Of a stretch of 64,000 nucleotides of DNA, positions 19,275 through 27,559 are shown one piece after another; the first letter of the stretch is position 1; every line of letters begins with the position of its first letter. The stretch covers positions 1 to 64,000 of the forward strand of contig JBDREC010000030.1 of the NCBI GenBank assembly GCA_043820105.1, given 5' to 3'. A program made the translations under genes and the position numbers. The DNA comes from JBDREC01 sp043820105 [NCBI: Pseudomonadota bacterium] (GTDB lineage: Bacteria; Bdellovibrionota_F; JAHFAK01). Below the pieces are notes generated by a model, which was given only the letters and a program-made list of their open reading frames with translations, was not told the origin of the DNA and did not search any database.

Positions 19275-20295
19275 TAGGATCGAGCTCCTTAAACCTATAT
19301 TTTTCAGGCACATAGTTGCCCAAACTATTTTCAACATATAGAGCTGATTTTATTGATGCAATGGCAACTTCCAGCTGATCATCACTTGGTTCTTGTGTTG
19401 TAATTCTTTGCAGCCACATTCCAGGTATTACTAAGGTGTTTAGTATTTTGTTATTTGGATTATAACCTGCATATCTAATGATTTCATATGCAATTCCGCC
19501 AATAGGGAAAATTAATGGGATTTTAATTGAAATTATTAGTAACTTTTCTAAAAATGGATTTAAACCAGAAATTTGTGGTAAAAGTGGATAAATAATTGAA
19601 AACACACAAATACTAATTAAAATAACCATTATTAAAAAGGAAGTACCGCATCTTGGATGAAATGTGGTGTATTTTTTAACACTTTCAATAGTTAAATCAT
19701 CATCATTTTCATAAGCAAAAATGGCCTTGTGTTCAGCTCCATGATACTCAAAAACTCTTTTTATTTCTTTATAAAGGGAGATTAAATAAACATAAGCTAA
19801 GAAAATCAAAATCTTAATAATACCGTCAACCAAGTGAAAAATTACTGTATCAACTGTCATTCCAATATCAAAAAGATATTCAAGACCTTCAGTTAAAATG
19901 TGTGGAAGATAAACAAATAAAGCTGCACCAAAGAAAAATGCAAAAACTATTGAGCCAGCGATTGCTAAATCACTAATTGTAGTTTTTTTCTTGTCCTTTT
20001 TCATTTTATCTTTTTCTTCTTGTGGCAAGGCTTGGTTTGCAGAAAAAGCCAGAGCTTGAATTCCATTAATAAGAGATTCTAATACAACAACAACTCCACG
20101 CAAAAATGGTTTTCTTAGAAATTTATATTTTTCCCATAAAGAACGCCATCTTGTTTCTTTAAGAATTATTTGACCTTCAGGAGTTCTAACTGATATTGCC
20201 ATTGAATTTGGAGAGCGCATCATTACGCCTTCAATAACTGCTTGTCCTCCTAGGTTGGGTCTTTCATCCTTTTTCTTTTTATTTTTGCAGCCCAT
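19255..20295 (-). CDS. DUF1385 family membrane protein (YqhQ-like)
   Basis: A 346-residue membrane protein with the family marks: N-terminal [20 protein letters not shown] central, H-P-R-C-G-T-S-F-L, and a C-terminal [13 protein letters not shown]. About five membrane segments lie between residues 120 and 285. The biochemical role is unknown; in several bacteria the gene sits, as here, between rpmE and prfA. Its ATG shares the A of the rpmE stop (TAATG), so it is translationally coupled at both ends. Confidence 0.93.
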   Translation of the reverse strand: MGCKNKKKKDERPNLGGQAVIEGVMMRSPNSMAISVRTPEGQIILKETRWRSLWEKYKFLRKPFLRGVVVVLESLINGIQALAFSANQALPQEEKDKMKKDKKKTTISDLAIAGSIVFAFFFGAALFVYLPHILTEGLEYLFDIGMTVDTVIFHLVDGIIKILIFLAYVYLISLYKEIKRVFEYHGAEHKAIFAYENDDDLTIESVKKYTTFHPRCGTSFLIMVILISICVFSIIYPLLPQISGLNPFLEKLLIISIKIPLIFPIGGIAYEIIRYAGYNPNNKILNTLVIPGMWLQRITTQEPSDDQLEVAIASIKSALYVENSLGNYVPEKYRFKELDPNVQKID

Positions 20296-20504
20296 TATTT
20301 AGCTTTGTTCTTTGAATATTTTCTATTGAATTGCTCAATTCTTCCGGCTGAATCCATTATTTTTTCTTGTCCTGTATAAAATGGATGACAATTTGAACAA
20401 ATTTCTATGCTAAATGATCCTTTTGTAGACTTTGTTTCAATAGTATTTCCGCAAGCACATTTGATTGAAGCTTCAGGATACTTAGGGTGAATCTTATCTT
20501 TCAT
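20295..20504 (-). CDS. rpmE: 50S ribosomal protein L31, zinc-binding form
   Basis: A 69-residue large-subunit protein. C16, C18, C36 and C39 form the four-Cys zinc site of the C+ type, and the family end [10 protein letters not shown] is intact. It is the first gene of the operon that continues through DUF1385, prfA, prmC and murA. In many bacteria the C+ form is replaced by a C-minus paralogue under zinc starvation; none is seen here. Confidence 0.97.
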   Translation of the reverse strand: MKDKIHPKYPEASIKCACGNTIETKSTKGSFSIEICSNCHPFYTGQEKIMDSAGRIEQFNRKYSKNKAK

Positions 20505-20632
20505 TTTATCAAATCCTTTGTTTAATTTAAATTGCGTGCGAATCTTTAATAAAAAACTTATTAAATTACAAGTTAAAAGTTCAATATATTGATTAAATTA
20601 ATTTCAAATTCTAATAATATTGCCTTTTTTTT

Positions 20633-20660
20633 GTATTTGGTATTTAGTATTTGGTATTTG
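20633..20660. repeat. Four tandem GTATTTG heptamers
   Basis: Four exact seven-base units (one reads GTATTTA) end 23 bases before the GTG start at 20684. This is a clean example of the strict period of seven. Confidence 0.85.
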
Positions 20661-20683
20661 ACAAGATTTTTATGGAGGAATTA

Positions 20684-22321
20684 GTGTCAACAAACAATAA
20701 AAAAAAGTACTATGGATGGGGTGATATTAATGTTAAATATCCGCTGGATAATAAGTTTTTAGCCTATCTTAATAAAGAACTAAATATGAAAAAAGCGAAA
20801 GCTTTTGGCACTTGTGATTTAAAAGAAATCAAAATTCATGATTCCAAGATCAGCACTGCTGTTAAAAATGAATTTATAGACATTGTTGGTGCTGAATTTG
20901 TTGCTGATGACCAAGAAACTCGTATATTAAACTCCTTCGGAAAATCATATAAAGACCTAATTAGAATTAGAAAGGGAGCATTAGGCTTAGCTTGCGATAT
21001 TGTTATATATCCTAAAAGTACTGAAGAGACTTTAAAAATAGTACAAAAAGCATATGAAAATAATTTAAACATAATTACAAGAGGAGGTGGTTCATCTGTT
21101 TTATCAGGTGTTAATCCAATTATTTCCCCAACTATTATTTTAAACCTGGACTATCTTGATAGAATATTAGAAATTGATAAACACTCCCAGGTTGTTAGAG
21201 CATATGCAGGAATTTTGGGACCAATGCTTGAGGAAGAGTTAAATGCTGAAGGATATACTTTAGGGCATTTCCCACAGTCGTTTGAGTATTCAAGTCTTGG
21301 TGGTTGGATTGCAAGCAAAAGTGCTGGTCAATTCTCAAGTTTTTATGGAAATATTGAAGATCTTGTTTCATCTTTAAAAGTTGTTAACCCTATGGGTGTT
21401 TTTGAATCAAAACAAATTCCATCATCAGCAGCTGGTCCATGTTTAAAAGACCTTTTCATTGGATCTGAAGGGGCCTTTGGTGTTATAACTGAAGCTACTA
21501 TGAAAATTAGAAAACTGCCTGAAAAAATGGATTTTTCCGGCGTTTATTTTTCAACTTTTGAGGCAGGAATAAATGCATCTAGAGAAATGTATCAAGGAGG
21601 TATAAAACCTCTATTATTAAGACTATCAGATGTTAAAGAAACTGAAGTCTTTTTTAAACTGGGATTGATTGCACATGGGATGAAAGATTGGTTTAAGAAA
21701 TCAGCAGGAAAACTATATTTCAAAGCAAAGGGATGGCATGAAGGTGAAGGAGCTATAATGATGCTTGGATTTTTATCTAATGATCCAAATAAAAAAGCAG
21801 CTTTTTCTGTTATTAAAAATTATTCAGGAATTAATCTTGGTGAAACAATTGGCAAAAATTGGTATAAAGATCGCTTTAAACATCCTTATTTAAGGGATTC
21901 ATTAATAAATAAACGCTTTTTTGTAGATACTTTTGAAACAGCTACAAATTGGAAAAATATTGATCCTCTTTATAGAAATATTGAAGAAGCTATTAATGAT
22001 GAATTTTCAAAGATGGGCTTAAAATGCATTGTGCTAACTCATTTATCTCATTTATACATTGAAGGATCTTCTCTTTATTTTACAGTTTTAGCCCCTCAAA
22101 TTGAAGGCCAAGAAATAAGACAATGGGAAGATGTGAAAAAAACCATAACAAATACCATCATGAAATTTGGCGGCACTCTTAGTCACCACCATGGTGTTGG
22201 ACAGGATCATATGCCGTGGATTAATGAAGAGCTGGGAGATGTAGGAATGGAAATGCTAAAAGCCCTTAAAAATACATTGGATCCAAAAGGACTTTTGAAT
22301 CCTGGAGTGCTTGTAGGTTAA
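20684..22321 (+). CDS. FAD-linked oxidase, alkyldihydroxyacetonephosphate synthase-like
   Basis: I start this 545-residue protein at GTG 20684, five bases after GGAGG; the in-frame ATG at 20672 overlaps that site. Two domains are visible: an FAD-binding type 4 domain with R-G-G-G-S-S-V-L-S-G, G-G-W-I-A-S-K-S-A-G-Q-F-S and G-S-E-G-A-F-G-V-I-T, and an FAD-oxidase C-terminal domain with L-S-H-H-H-G-V-G-Q-D-H-M-P-W. The His-rich loop is that of AGPS, which makes the ether bond in plasmalogen precursors, but other members oxidise D-2-hydroxyacids. No acyltransferase for ether-lipid synthesis is adjacent, so the substrate stays open. Confidence 0.82.
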   Translation: MSTNNKKKYYGWGDINVKYPLDNKFLAYLNKELNMKKAKAFGTCDLKEIKIHDSKISTAVKNEFIDIVGAEFVADDQETRILNSFGKSYKDLIRIRKGALGLACDIVIYPKSTEETLKIVQKAYENNLNIITRGGGSSVLSGVNPIISPTIILNLDYLDRILEIDKHSQVVRAYAGILGPMLEEELNAEGYTLGHFPQSFEYSSLGGWIASKSAGQFSSFYGNIEDLVSSLKVVNPMGVFESKQIPSSAAGPCLKDLFIGSEGAFGVITEATMKIRKLPEKMDFSGVYFSTFEAGINASREMYQGGIKPLLLRLSDVKETEVFFKLGLIAHGMKDWFKKSAGKLYFKAKGWHEGEGAIMMLGFLSNDPNKKAAFSVIKNYSGINLGETIGKNWYKDRFKHPYLRDSLINKRFFVDTFETATNWKNIDPLYRNIEEAINDEFSKMGLKCIVLTHLSHLYIEGSSLYFTVLAPQIEGQEIRQWEDVKKTITNTIMKFGGTLSHHHGVGQDHMPWINEELGDVGMEMLKALKNTLDPKGLLNPGVLVG

Positions 22322-22374
22322 TTTATACTTAAAAATTCAATTTCAAACTTGCAGTACAAAATTAAAACTTTTAA

Positions 22375-22413
22375 TTGTAATTTTGAATTTTGAATTTAAA
22401 ATTTTGAATTTTT
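22375..22413. repeat. TTTTGAA heptamer array
   Basis: TTTTGAATTTTGAAT followed by a degenerate unit ends a few bases before the ATG at 22417, so it occupies the space where the ribosome site would lie. No normal Shine-Dalgarno is visible for the DUF167 gene. Confidence 0.75.
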
Positions 22414-22416
22414 TTT

Positions 22417-22710
22417 ATGGAATGGATAAAAGAAAAGAAAAACGGTTATCTTCTGCTTTATGTAAAACTAATTCCCAATGCATCTAAAACTGAAATATCT
22501 GAGATTACAGATGAACTAATAAAAATAAAAGTAACTGAAGCACCCATTGATAATAAGGCAAATCAGGCTTTGATAAAATTTTTGGCTAAAAAATTGGGCC
22601 TTTCAAAAGGTCTTCTTAAGATAATTAAAGGTGAAAAATCTAAAGAAAAGACTATTAGAATTGAGTTTGCTACAAAAGCACAATTATTAAAATTAATCTT
22701 AAAGACTTAG
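22417..22710 (+). CDS. DUF167 (YggU) family protein
   Basis: A 97-residue cytoplasmic protein with the whole family profile: L-Y-V-K-L-I-P-N-A-S-K-T, then I-K-I-K-V-T-E-A-P-I-D-N-K-A-N-Q-A-L, and G-L-S-K...I-I-K-G-E-K-S-K-E-K-T. The function is unknown. The start codon is preceded by a heptamer repeat rather than a ribosome site. The last 12 bases overlap the end of the convergent gene on the other strand. Confidence 0.92.
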   Translation: MEWIKEKKNGYLLLYVKLIPNASKTEISEITDELIKIKVTEAPIDNKANQALIKFLAKKLGLSKGLLKIIKGEKSKEKTIRIEFATKAQLLKLILKT

Positions 22711-23556
22711 TCTTGTTAACTTTCTACGACTCGTATCACCTGTATAGAGTGGATTAGAATTGTCATGGATTTGTCTTTTCTTTATGAAAGTTAGTTCGCA
22801 ATGAAAATATTGATTAACTTCCCATTGGCTACATCCAAAAATATGACAATTTCCAGGATTTATTCCAGATAACCAGTTAAAATCTAGTGTTGTGTCTGAG
22901 ACATGTGTCATGCATCGATCGCTAATATTACTATAGCAGGCTCTTTGAGCTTCTCTGATTTCAGCTCTTTCTATTTCCCACTCTCTTAAATAGTCATCAA
23001 CATTAGGAACTTCATTATCTTCGCCAGATTCCCTGATTTCAATATTTTTAAAATTACCTAGACATTCTTTTATTTCATTGGTTTTTAATAAATCTTTGTC
23101 TCTACGAGTTGTTCTTCTTCCTCGAAGTTGCTCTGAAATGACGATATATGGATAACCTATAGTGGGTCTCATAATTCTTAAAGATGGTTCTTCTGAATTT
23201 TCATCTATGCTAAAAGCATCTGCATATAAATCCATAGAATAGATATGAATTTTACCTTCTGTATCTTGTGTGTGAATACGGGCTGACATTGCATGTGGTA
23301 CATCTCCCCATATTGTATCAGTATCATTGTTATAATACAAAACAAGGTCCTGGCTTTCAATTATTGTTTCACCGTCCCTGAGGTTCAACAAGGGAAGCAT
23401 TTTATTATTTAAACATGAATTTGCTTCCTGTGAAAAGGTGAATTTTTTGCCTCGAAAAGAGTCTTGAGCATAGCTTGGCTGAATGCTTAGTAAAGCCCCT
23501 AAAATAATTATATAATATTTTAATTTTATAAGCTTTTTCATTATTGCCTTTGCCAT
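22699..23556 (-). CDS. Exported Cys-containing protein of unknown function
   Basis: A 285-residue protein starting at ATG 23556, which has AGAGGAATG upstream; the frame is open eleven codons further but lies across the promoter. A signal peptide (through P-S-Y-A-Q-D) precedes a mature part with eight Cys, several near the C terminus (R-A-C-Y, R-C-M-T, G-N-C-H-I-F-G-C, F-H-C-E), which suggests disulfides. I do not recognise the family. A -24/-12 promoter lies just upstream. Confidence 0.65.
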   Translation of the reverse strand: MAKAIMKKLIKLKYYIIILGALLSIQPSYAQDSFRGKKFTFSQEANSCLNNKMLPLLNLRDGETIIESQDLVLYYNNDTDTIWGDVPHAMSARIHTQDTEGKIHIYSMDLYADAFSIDENSEEPSLRIMRPTIGYPYIVISEQLRGRRTTRRDKDLLKTNEIKECLGNFKNIEIRESGEDNEVPNVDDYLREWEIERAEIREAQRACYSNISDRCMTHVSDTTLDFNWLSGINPGNCHIFGCSQWEVNQYFHCELTFIKKRQIHDNSNPLYTGDTSRRKLTRLSL

Positions 23557-23581
23557 TTTACATTCCTCTACAATTAACAAA

Positions 23582-23597
23582 AGCAACAAGTATGCCA
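23582..23597 (-). promoter_or_regulatory. Sigma-54 (-24/-12) promoter
   Basis: On the minus strand TGGCATACTTGTTGCT gives GG-N10-GC with a perfect TTGC. The predicted start is near 23571, about 15 bases before the ATG at 23556. This supports the short form of that gene. Confidence 0.7.
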
Positions 23598-23681
23598 GAT
23601 GGCAATAATCGAAATTAACAAATTAATTCGTAGTCTTATCTAATGGCTTGCAGAATTTTATGTTAAAATTGCTTAATAATA

Positions 23682-24482
23682 TTAAGGTTTTTGTTTAAAA
23701 ATAGATTTTTGTAAAACCCCAGATTTTTCAATACTATTTTTTAAAGAAAATAAAATTGTTAAGGATATAGAAAGGATTGAGCTTATGAAAATTGCAATAA
23801 CTATAGCTATTTGATATTTTATTGCAGTTAAGGGGCTTATTCCACTGAGTATTTGACCTGTCATCATCCCTGGAAGAGCTACAATTCCCATGGTTGCAAT
23901 GGTTGCAATAAAAGGATTCATAGCTTCTGTTAATGCCTCTCGAAAATAGGGGAGACATATTTCATATGTACTTGCTCCACAGGATAAATAATAATTATAT
24001 CTATTGCTATTTCTTGTTAGGAGATTATAGAACTTACTAAGACCAATGATATTTCCACGCAAAATGTTTCCAAGAAGCATTCCACCAACGGCGATTATAT
24101 ATTTTGCATCAAAAATATTTTCAAGCCCTATAATATAGCAGTTGAAATATAAAAGCATGGCAAAGTTCACAAGAATCATTGCAGAAAGTGATGGTATGAT
24201 GAGGACTTTAAAATTAATATCTGTCTTTATTATAAAAGCAAATGAAGCTACTACTATCATGACCAAGAACCATGTAATGTTGATTAGAGCATTGTTGTAT
24301 TGAAAAAGGTATTCAAAAAAAATTCCAATTAGAAAAAGCTGAACTGTCATTCTGAAAAATGCAAGCAAAGTTGTTGATATAATATTTATTTTCAATTTAT
24401 AAAAACCAAGCAGCACGAATGTTAAAAGAGTAAATCCAAGTGCTAAACCAAAATAAGAAATATCAATAATTTCATAGTTCAT
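23682..24482 (-). CDS. fetB: FetB/YbbM-type ABC transporter permease (UPF0014)
   Basis: A 266-residue inner-membrane protein with about seven hydrophobic segments. Family marks are A-F-F-R-M-T-V-Q-L-F-L-I-G, G-G-M-L-L-G-N, and V-A-L-P-G-M-M-T-G-Q-I-L-S-G-I-S-P-L. In E. coli FetAB exports iron and protects against oxidative stress; here the substrate is inferred by family. The start overlaps the stop of the ATPase gene by four bases (ATGA). Confidence 0.88.
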   Translation of the reverse strand: MNYEIIDISYFGLALGFTLLTFVLLGFYKLKINIISTTLLAFFRMTVQLFLIGIFFEYLFQYNNALINITWFLVMIVVASFAFIIKTDINFKVLIIPSLSAMILVNFAMLLYFNCYIIGLENIFDAKYIIAVGGMLLGNILRGNIIGLSKFYNLLTRNSNRYNYYLSCGASTYEICLPYFREALTEAMNPFIATIATMGIVALPGMMTGQILSGISPLTAIKYQIAIVIAIFISSILSISLTILFSLKNSIEKSGVLQKSIFKQKP

Positions 24483-25096
24483 AAAGTTATTACCTTAAAT
24501 TCTCCATTTTGCAGCCATAAGCTTTCATCATGGGAAATAATTATTTGAGTTGCAGAAGAAAGATTGCAAAAGTATTTAATTATTGCTTCAGCACTTTCCT
24601 TGTCAAGTGCTGATGTTATTTCATCTAAAAGGAAAATAGATTTATTTAATAATAAGGCAACAATGACTGCAATTCTTTGTTTTTCACCACCTGATAAGTC
24701 TTCATAATTTTTTTGAAGGATGTCTTTTTCTAATAAAAAAATATCGAAATATTTTATTATTGTATCTTTGCTAAAATCTAAGCCATTATTGCCTTTAAAG
24801 GCTGCTATTTCTGCAAAAAGGTTAAGAGTATTGCCTGCAAAAATATCCAAATCTTGTGGTACATAGGCAAAGTTTTTGCGAATGTGCCATATGTTTTTAA
24901 TGAGTTCGTCATCTTTGAAATATATTTGGCCATTATCTGCTTTGACAAAACCAAGGAGAAGCTTTAATATCGTGGACTTGCCAATCCCTGACCTGCCTTT
25001 AATAAGAACTTTGTCCTGTGGATAAATTTCTAGGTTGAAATTTTCAAGGAGTATTTTACTTTGGAAACTTACATTAATATTTTCGAATTTAATCAT
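24479..25096 (-). CDS. fetA: FetA/YbbL-type ABC transporter ATPase
   Basis: A 205-residue ATPase subunit, the short length typical of this family. Walker A is G-R-S-G-I-G-K-S-T (34-42), the Q-loop P-Q-D-L-D-I-F follows, the signature is L-S-G-G-E-K-Q-R, Walker B is I-F-L-L-D-E-I-T-S-A-L-D, and the switch His is in I-I-S-H-D. It precedes and overlaps fetB by four bases, so together they form one transporter, probably exporting a metal such as iron. Confidence 0.9.
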   Translation of the reverse strand: MIKFENINVSFQSKILLENFNLEIYPQDKVLIKGRSGIGKSTILKLLLGFVKADNGQIYFKDDELIKNIWHIRKNFAYVPQDLDIFAGNTLNLFAEIAAFKGNNGLDFSKDTIIKYFDIFLLEKDILQKNYEDLSGGEKQRIAVIVALLLNKSIFLLDEITSALDKESAEAIIKYFCNLSSATQIIISHDESLWLQNGEFKVITL

Positions 25097-25154
25097 ATCA
25101 GATTTCTAGTAATATTTTTTTGGGGAAATTGTAAAGTTAAATTTGAAAAGATCT

Positions 25155-25802
25155 TTAGTTACAATATCTTTGTGCTAAGATTTCATACTCTTTAACTTTT
25201 GGAGTATAAACACTTGAATAAACATAACCCCCTAAAGCAACAATTGAGGCAGGGATTAAAGCGAATCCACAAAGATGTACTGATTTTGTGATAGCACATA
25301 ATAATGCCCAGGTCATCATTGCTCCAAGAGCTACACCAAAGCCAAGCATTTCCCATTTGACATAGTACTGATAAGAATTTGTTACTGCTCTGCATCTTGA
25401 TTCCTTATCAATAAATAAATTCAAACCTAATTCTTTAGATAAAATCTGTAAATATTCCTCTGCTTCTGGTTTGTCAGTTTGATATAATTCAAAATAATAG
25501 TTGAGTTGTTTTGAAATTGGATAATTGATATCATCAAGTTCAACAACTAGATTTTCCTTTTCATGGTCATATGAATAGGTGATAATATGATCATCGATAT
25601 ACAAAGTTTTGCTTGAGATATCTAAATCAAAAAAGATTCCATACTCATTAAAATAGTTTTGTAGGTTATTCATCTGATCAAAATATGGAACTTGTTTATT
25701 ATTGCTTTCAGTGTTTCTTCCTGTATCTTGAGCATAAGCACTAATTGTTAATAAATGTGAAAATATAATTATTAATGCTAAATGTTTTCTAAAAATATGC
25801 AC
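25155..25802 (-). CDS. Exported or membrane protein of unknown function
   Basis: A 215-residue protein starting at GTG 25802 with GAAAGGAAA upstream. A signal peptide ends in I-S-A-Y-A-Q-D. The middle is hydrophilic, and two close hydrophobic segments lie near 150-195 (W-E-M-L-G-F-G-V-A-L-G-A-M and F-A-L-I-P-A-S-I-V-A-L-G-G-Y). It may be a periplasmic domain held by a C-terminal hairpin. No family is recognised. A weaker -24/-12-like match lies at 25853-25868. Confidence 0.6.
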   Translation of the reverse strand: MHIFRKHLALIIIFSHLLTISAYAQDTGRNTESNNKQVPYFDQMNNLQNYFNEYGIFFDLDISSKTLYIDDHIITYSYDHEKENLVVELDDINYPISKQLNYYFELYQTDKPEAEEYLQILSKELGLNLFIDKESRCRAVTNSYQYYVKWEMLGFGVALGAMMTWALLCAITKSVHLCGFALIPASIVALGGYVYSSVYTPKVKEYEILAQRYCN

Positions 25803-25995
25803 AATAATTTCCTTTCAATTTGCATGGTCTCTACTCTTAAGAATATAAACTATGCAATTTAAAAACCAAAGAAACATCTTGTATTAATCCTTAAAAAACT
25901 AAAGCTTATGTATTTTATTAAGTTTTTTTATGTTTAATAAATGTATTCTTTACTTAAGATCACAGATAAGTGGGCAAAGTTGTCTCAAATATTCC

Positions 25996-26036
25996 AAATG
26001 TTCCCATGTGCTCATGTGCTCTTGTTGTTCCCATGT
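25996..26036. repeat. Degenerate TGTTCCCA/TGTGCTCA array
   Basis: Units close to TGTTCCCA, TGTGCTCA and TGTGCTCT follow one another with a period near eight, next to the stop of the SplB-like gene. It resembles the heptamer class but with a longer unit. Confidence 0.55.
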
Positions 26037-26037
26037 C

Positions 26038-27504
26038 TTAATACAATAAATCAGAATTATTTATTTCTTTTGGTAGTTTATTCAGTACCTGTTTCCACAT
26101 TTTTTTATCTTCCATACAAAGATAAACAGGGCAATCCGGATAGTATGATTTGATTTTTCGTTCTAGTGCTTGAAAGGCTTTTATTCTTAAAGGTTCATAA
26201 TAGCGATATTTACGATCACTGTGTAAAGTAAATTCACCTAAAGGCAAAACAGAGTTTTCAAAACGTTCATTAATAATATCTTTTAATTTTGGATCAAAAC
26301 GGAAACAACCCAAGGAAAGCCAAACAAGTTTTTTGACTTGAGATTTGGATTCAAAAATTGAAAATAGTTTATCAATTACATAAGAATATTCTTCTTCAAA
26401 TCCAGGATAAATAACAATAGGATCAAAATGAAAGGCCAGCTTAAAACCATTCTGCAAGCATGCTTTGGCTGCATTTAACCGTTGCTCAAGACTTGCTGTA
26501 TATAGCTCATCAGATTCAATTATTCTGTTTGTGTTTAAAGACCACGAAATAACAATATTTGAAGCATTTTTTTTATGTCTTAAAATATTTTCAATATAAT
26601 CAGATTTTGTTTTAAATTCAATTAAGCAAGAAGGATGATTTTTAGTTATTTTGATTAGTGAACTTGAATAATTAGTAATATGATCAGTTCCCAGGGAATC
26701 AGTTAAATTTCCTGGACCAACTCTTAAGAATTTATTTTTAAACTCAAGCTCCAGCTCTTTTTCAAGGTCAGCAAGATTCGTATAAATTGCAATAGGTTTT
26801 AAGTTCAAATAATACTGCAAAATGCAATAAGAACAATCAAAAGGACAATTGCTGCCAATATCAAAATTATGATAGTTACAACAAATCATTTTCTTTGTTC
26901 CAGGGCAACGCCTGGCAAATTTGCCCTTTGATCTTGTAAGGAAAATAGTTTTTTTGCCCTTTAAAATTGGATTTACTGATTCAGCAAAATAGTCTCGCCA
27001 AAAATCCAGAGTAGGCGATTCATTAGGCTCTATAACTTCGATGTTTTCTTTCTGAGCATACTTTAAGGCATTTTTAGCAATAAGGTCATTGCACGATTTT
27101 GGATCGATTATAATAGTTTCTGGCACGAATTTTGGTCTATATTCTGTTTTGCATTTGGTGTTTAATTTTGAATTTTGAATTTTGAATTTTGAATTTATTC
27201 CCTTATTCCCTGCAATTACTGGATACCTCCGCGCCCTCAGTCGTTTTTTCACTTCCTCAACAACATTACTATAATCTTTTTCTATATTTCTAAATTCTAT
27301 ATCATCTATAATTTTTTCTCTTGTGATTTTCTCTCTTTTTCTAATCTCTTCAATTAGCTCTCCAATTAACAATATATTATTCACGCTAATTGGATATTTT
27401 GTTAGATCATCAAAAAAGTTTAATATACTAGAAAAATATTTTTCTGTTTTCCTTCTTTGTTTATCGGATGGATTTCTATCTTTAAAATATTCGTATAAAT
27501 TCAT
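26038..27504 (-). CDS. SplB-like radical SAM protein (spore photoproduct lyase family)
   Basis: A 488-residue cytoplasmic protein. C-P-F-D-C-S-Y-C provides the C-x3-C-x2-C that binds the 4Fe-4S cluster and SAM, within G-S-N-C-P-F-D-C-S-Y-C-I-L-Q. The downstream part (I-V-I-S-W-S-L-N-T and K-L-A-F-H-F-D-P-I) matches SplB-like proteins, which in spore formers repair thymine dimers. Non-spore-forming bacteria also carry such genes, and their substrate is often unproved. Near residue 105-115, S-K-F-K-I-Q-N-S-K-L is encoded by an in-frame heptamer array, an insertion between the N-terminal helical part and the core. It stands alone. Confidence 0.82.
   Translation of the reverse strand: MNLYEYFKDRNPSDKQRRKTEKYFSSILNFFDDLTKYPISVNNILLIGELIEEIRKREKITREKIIDDIEFRNIEKDYSNVVEEVKKRLRARRYPVIAGNKGINSKFKIQNSKLNTKCKTEYRPKFVPETIIIDPKSCNDLIAKNALKYAQKENIEVIEPNESPTLDFWRDYFAESVNPILKGKKTIFLTRSKGKFARRCPGTKKMICCNYHNFDIGSNCPFDCSYCILQYYLNLKPIAIYTNLADLEKELELEFKNKFLRVGPGNLTDSLGTDHITNYSSSLIKITKNHPSCLIEFKTKSDYIENILRHKKNASNIVISWSLNTNRIIESDELYTASLEQRLNAAKACLQNGFKLAFHFDPIVIYPGFEEEYSYVIDKLFSIFESKSQVKKLVWLSLGCFRFDPKLKDIINERFENSVLPLGEFTLHSDRKYRYYEPLRIKAFQALERKIKSYYPDCPVYLCMEDKKMWKQVLNKLPKEINNSDLLY
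27164..27195 (-). repeat. TTCAAAA heptamer array inside the SplB-like gene
   Basis: Four tandem TTTTGAA units (TTCAAAA on the coding strand) are read in frame. Because the unit length is 7, each added copy would shift the frame by one; the array as found keeps the gene open. Confidence 0.85.
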
Positions 27505-27559
27505 GAATTTTAGATATTATAAAGAAAAAAGTTTGTATAGGAAAATTTTGTGGCGTTTA

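Noticed and set aside
25853-25868. Sigma-54-like match before the exported protein at 25802
   Set aside because: It keeps GG-N10-GC and TTGCA, but the -24 element reads TGGTTT in an A/T-rich run where chance matches are likely; it is left out of the count of seven.
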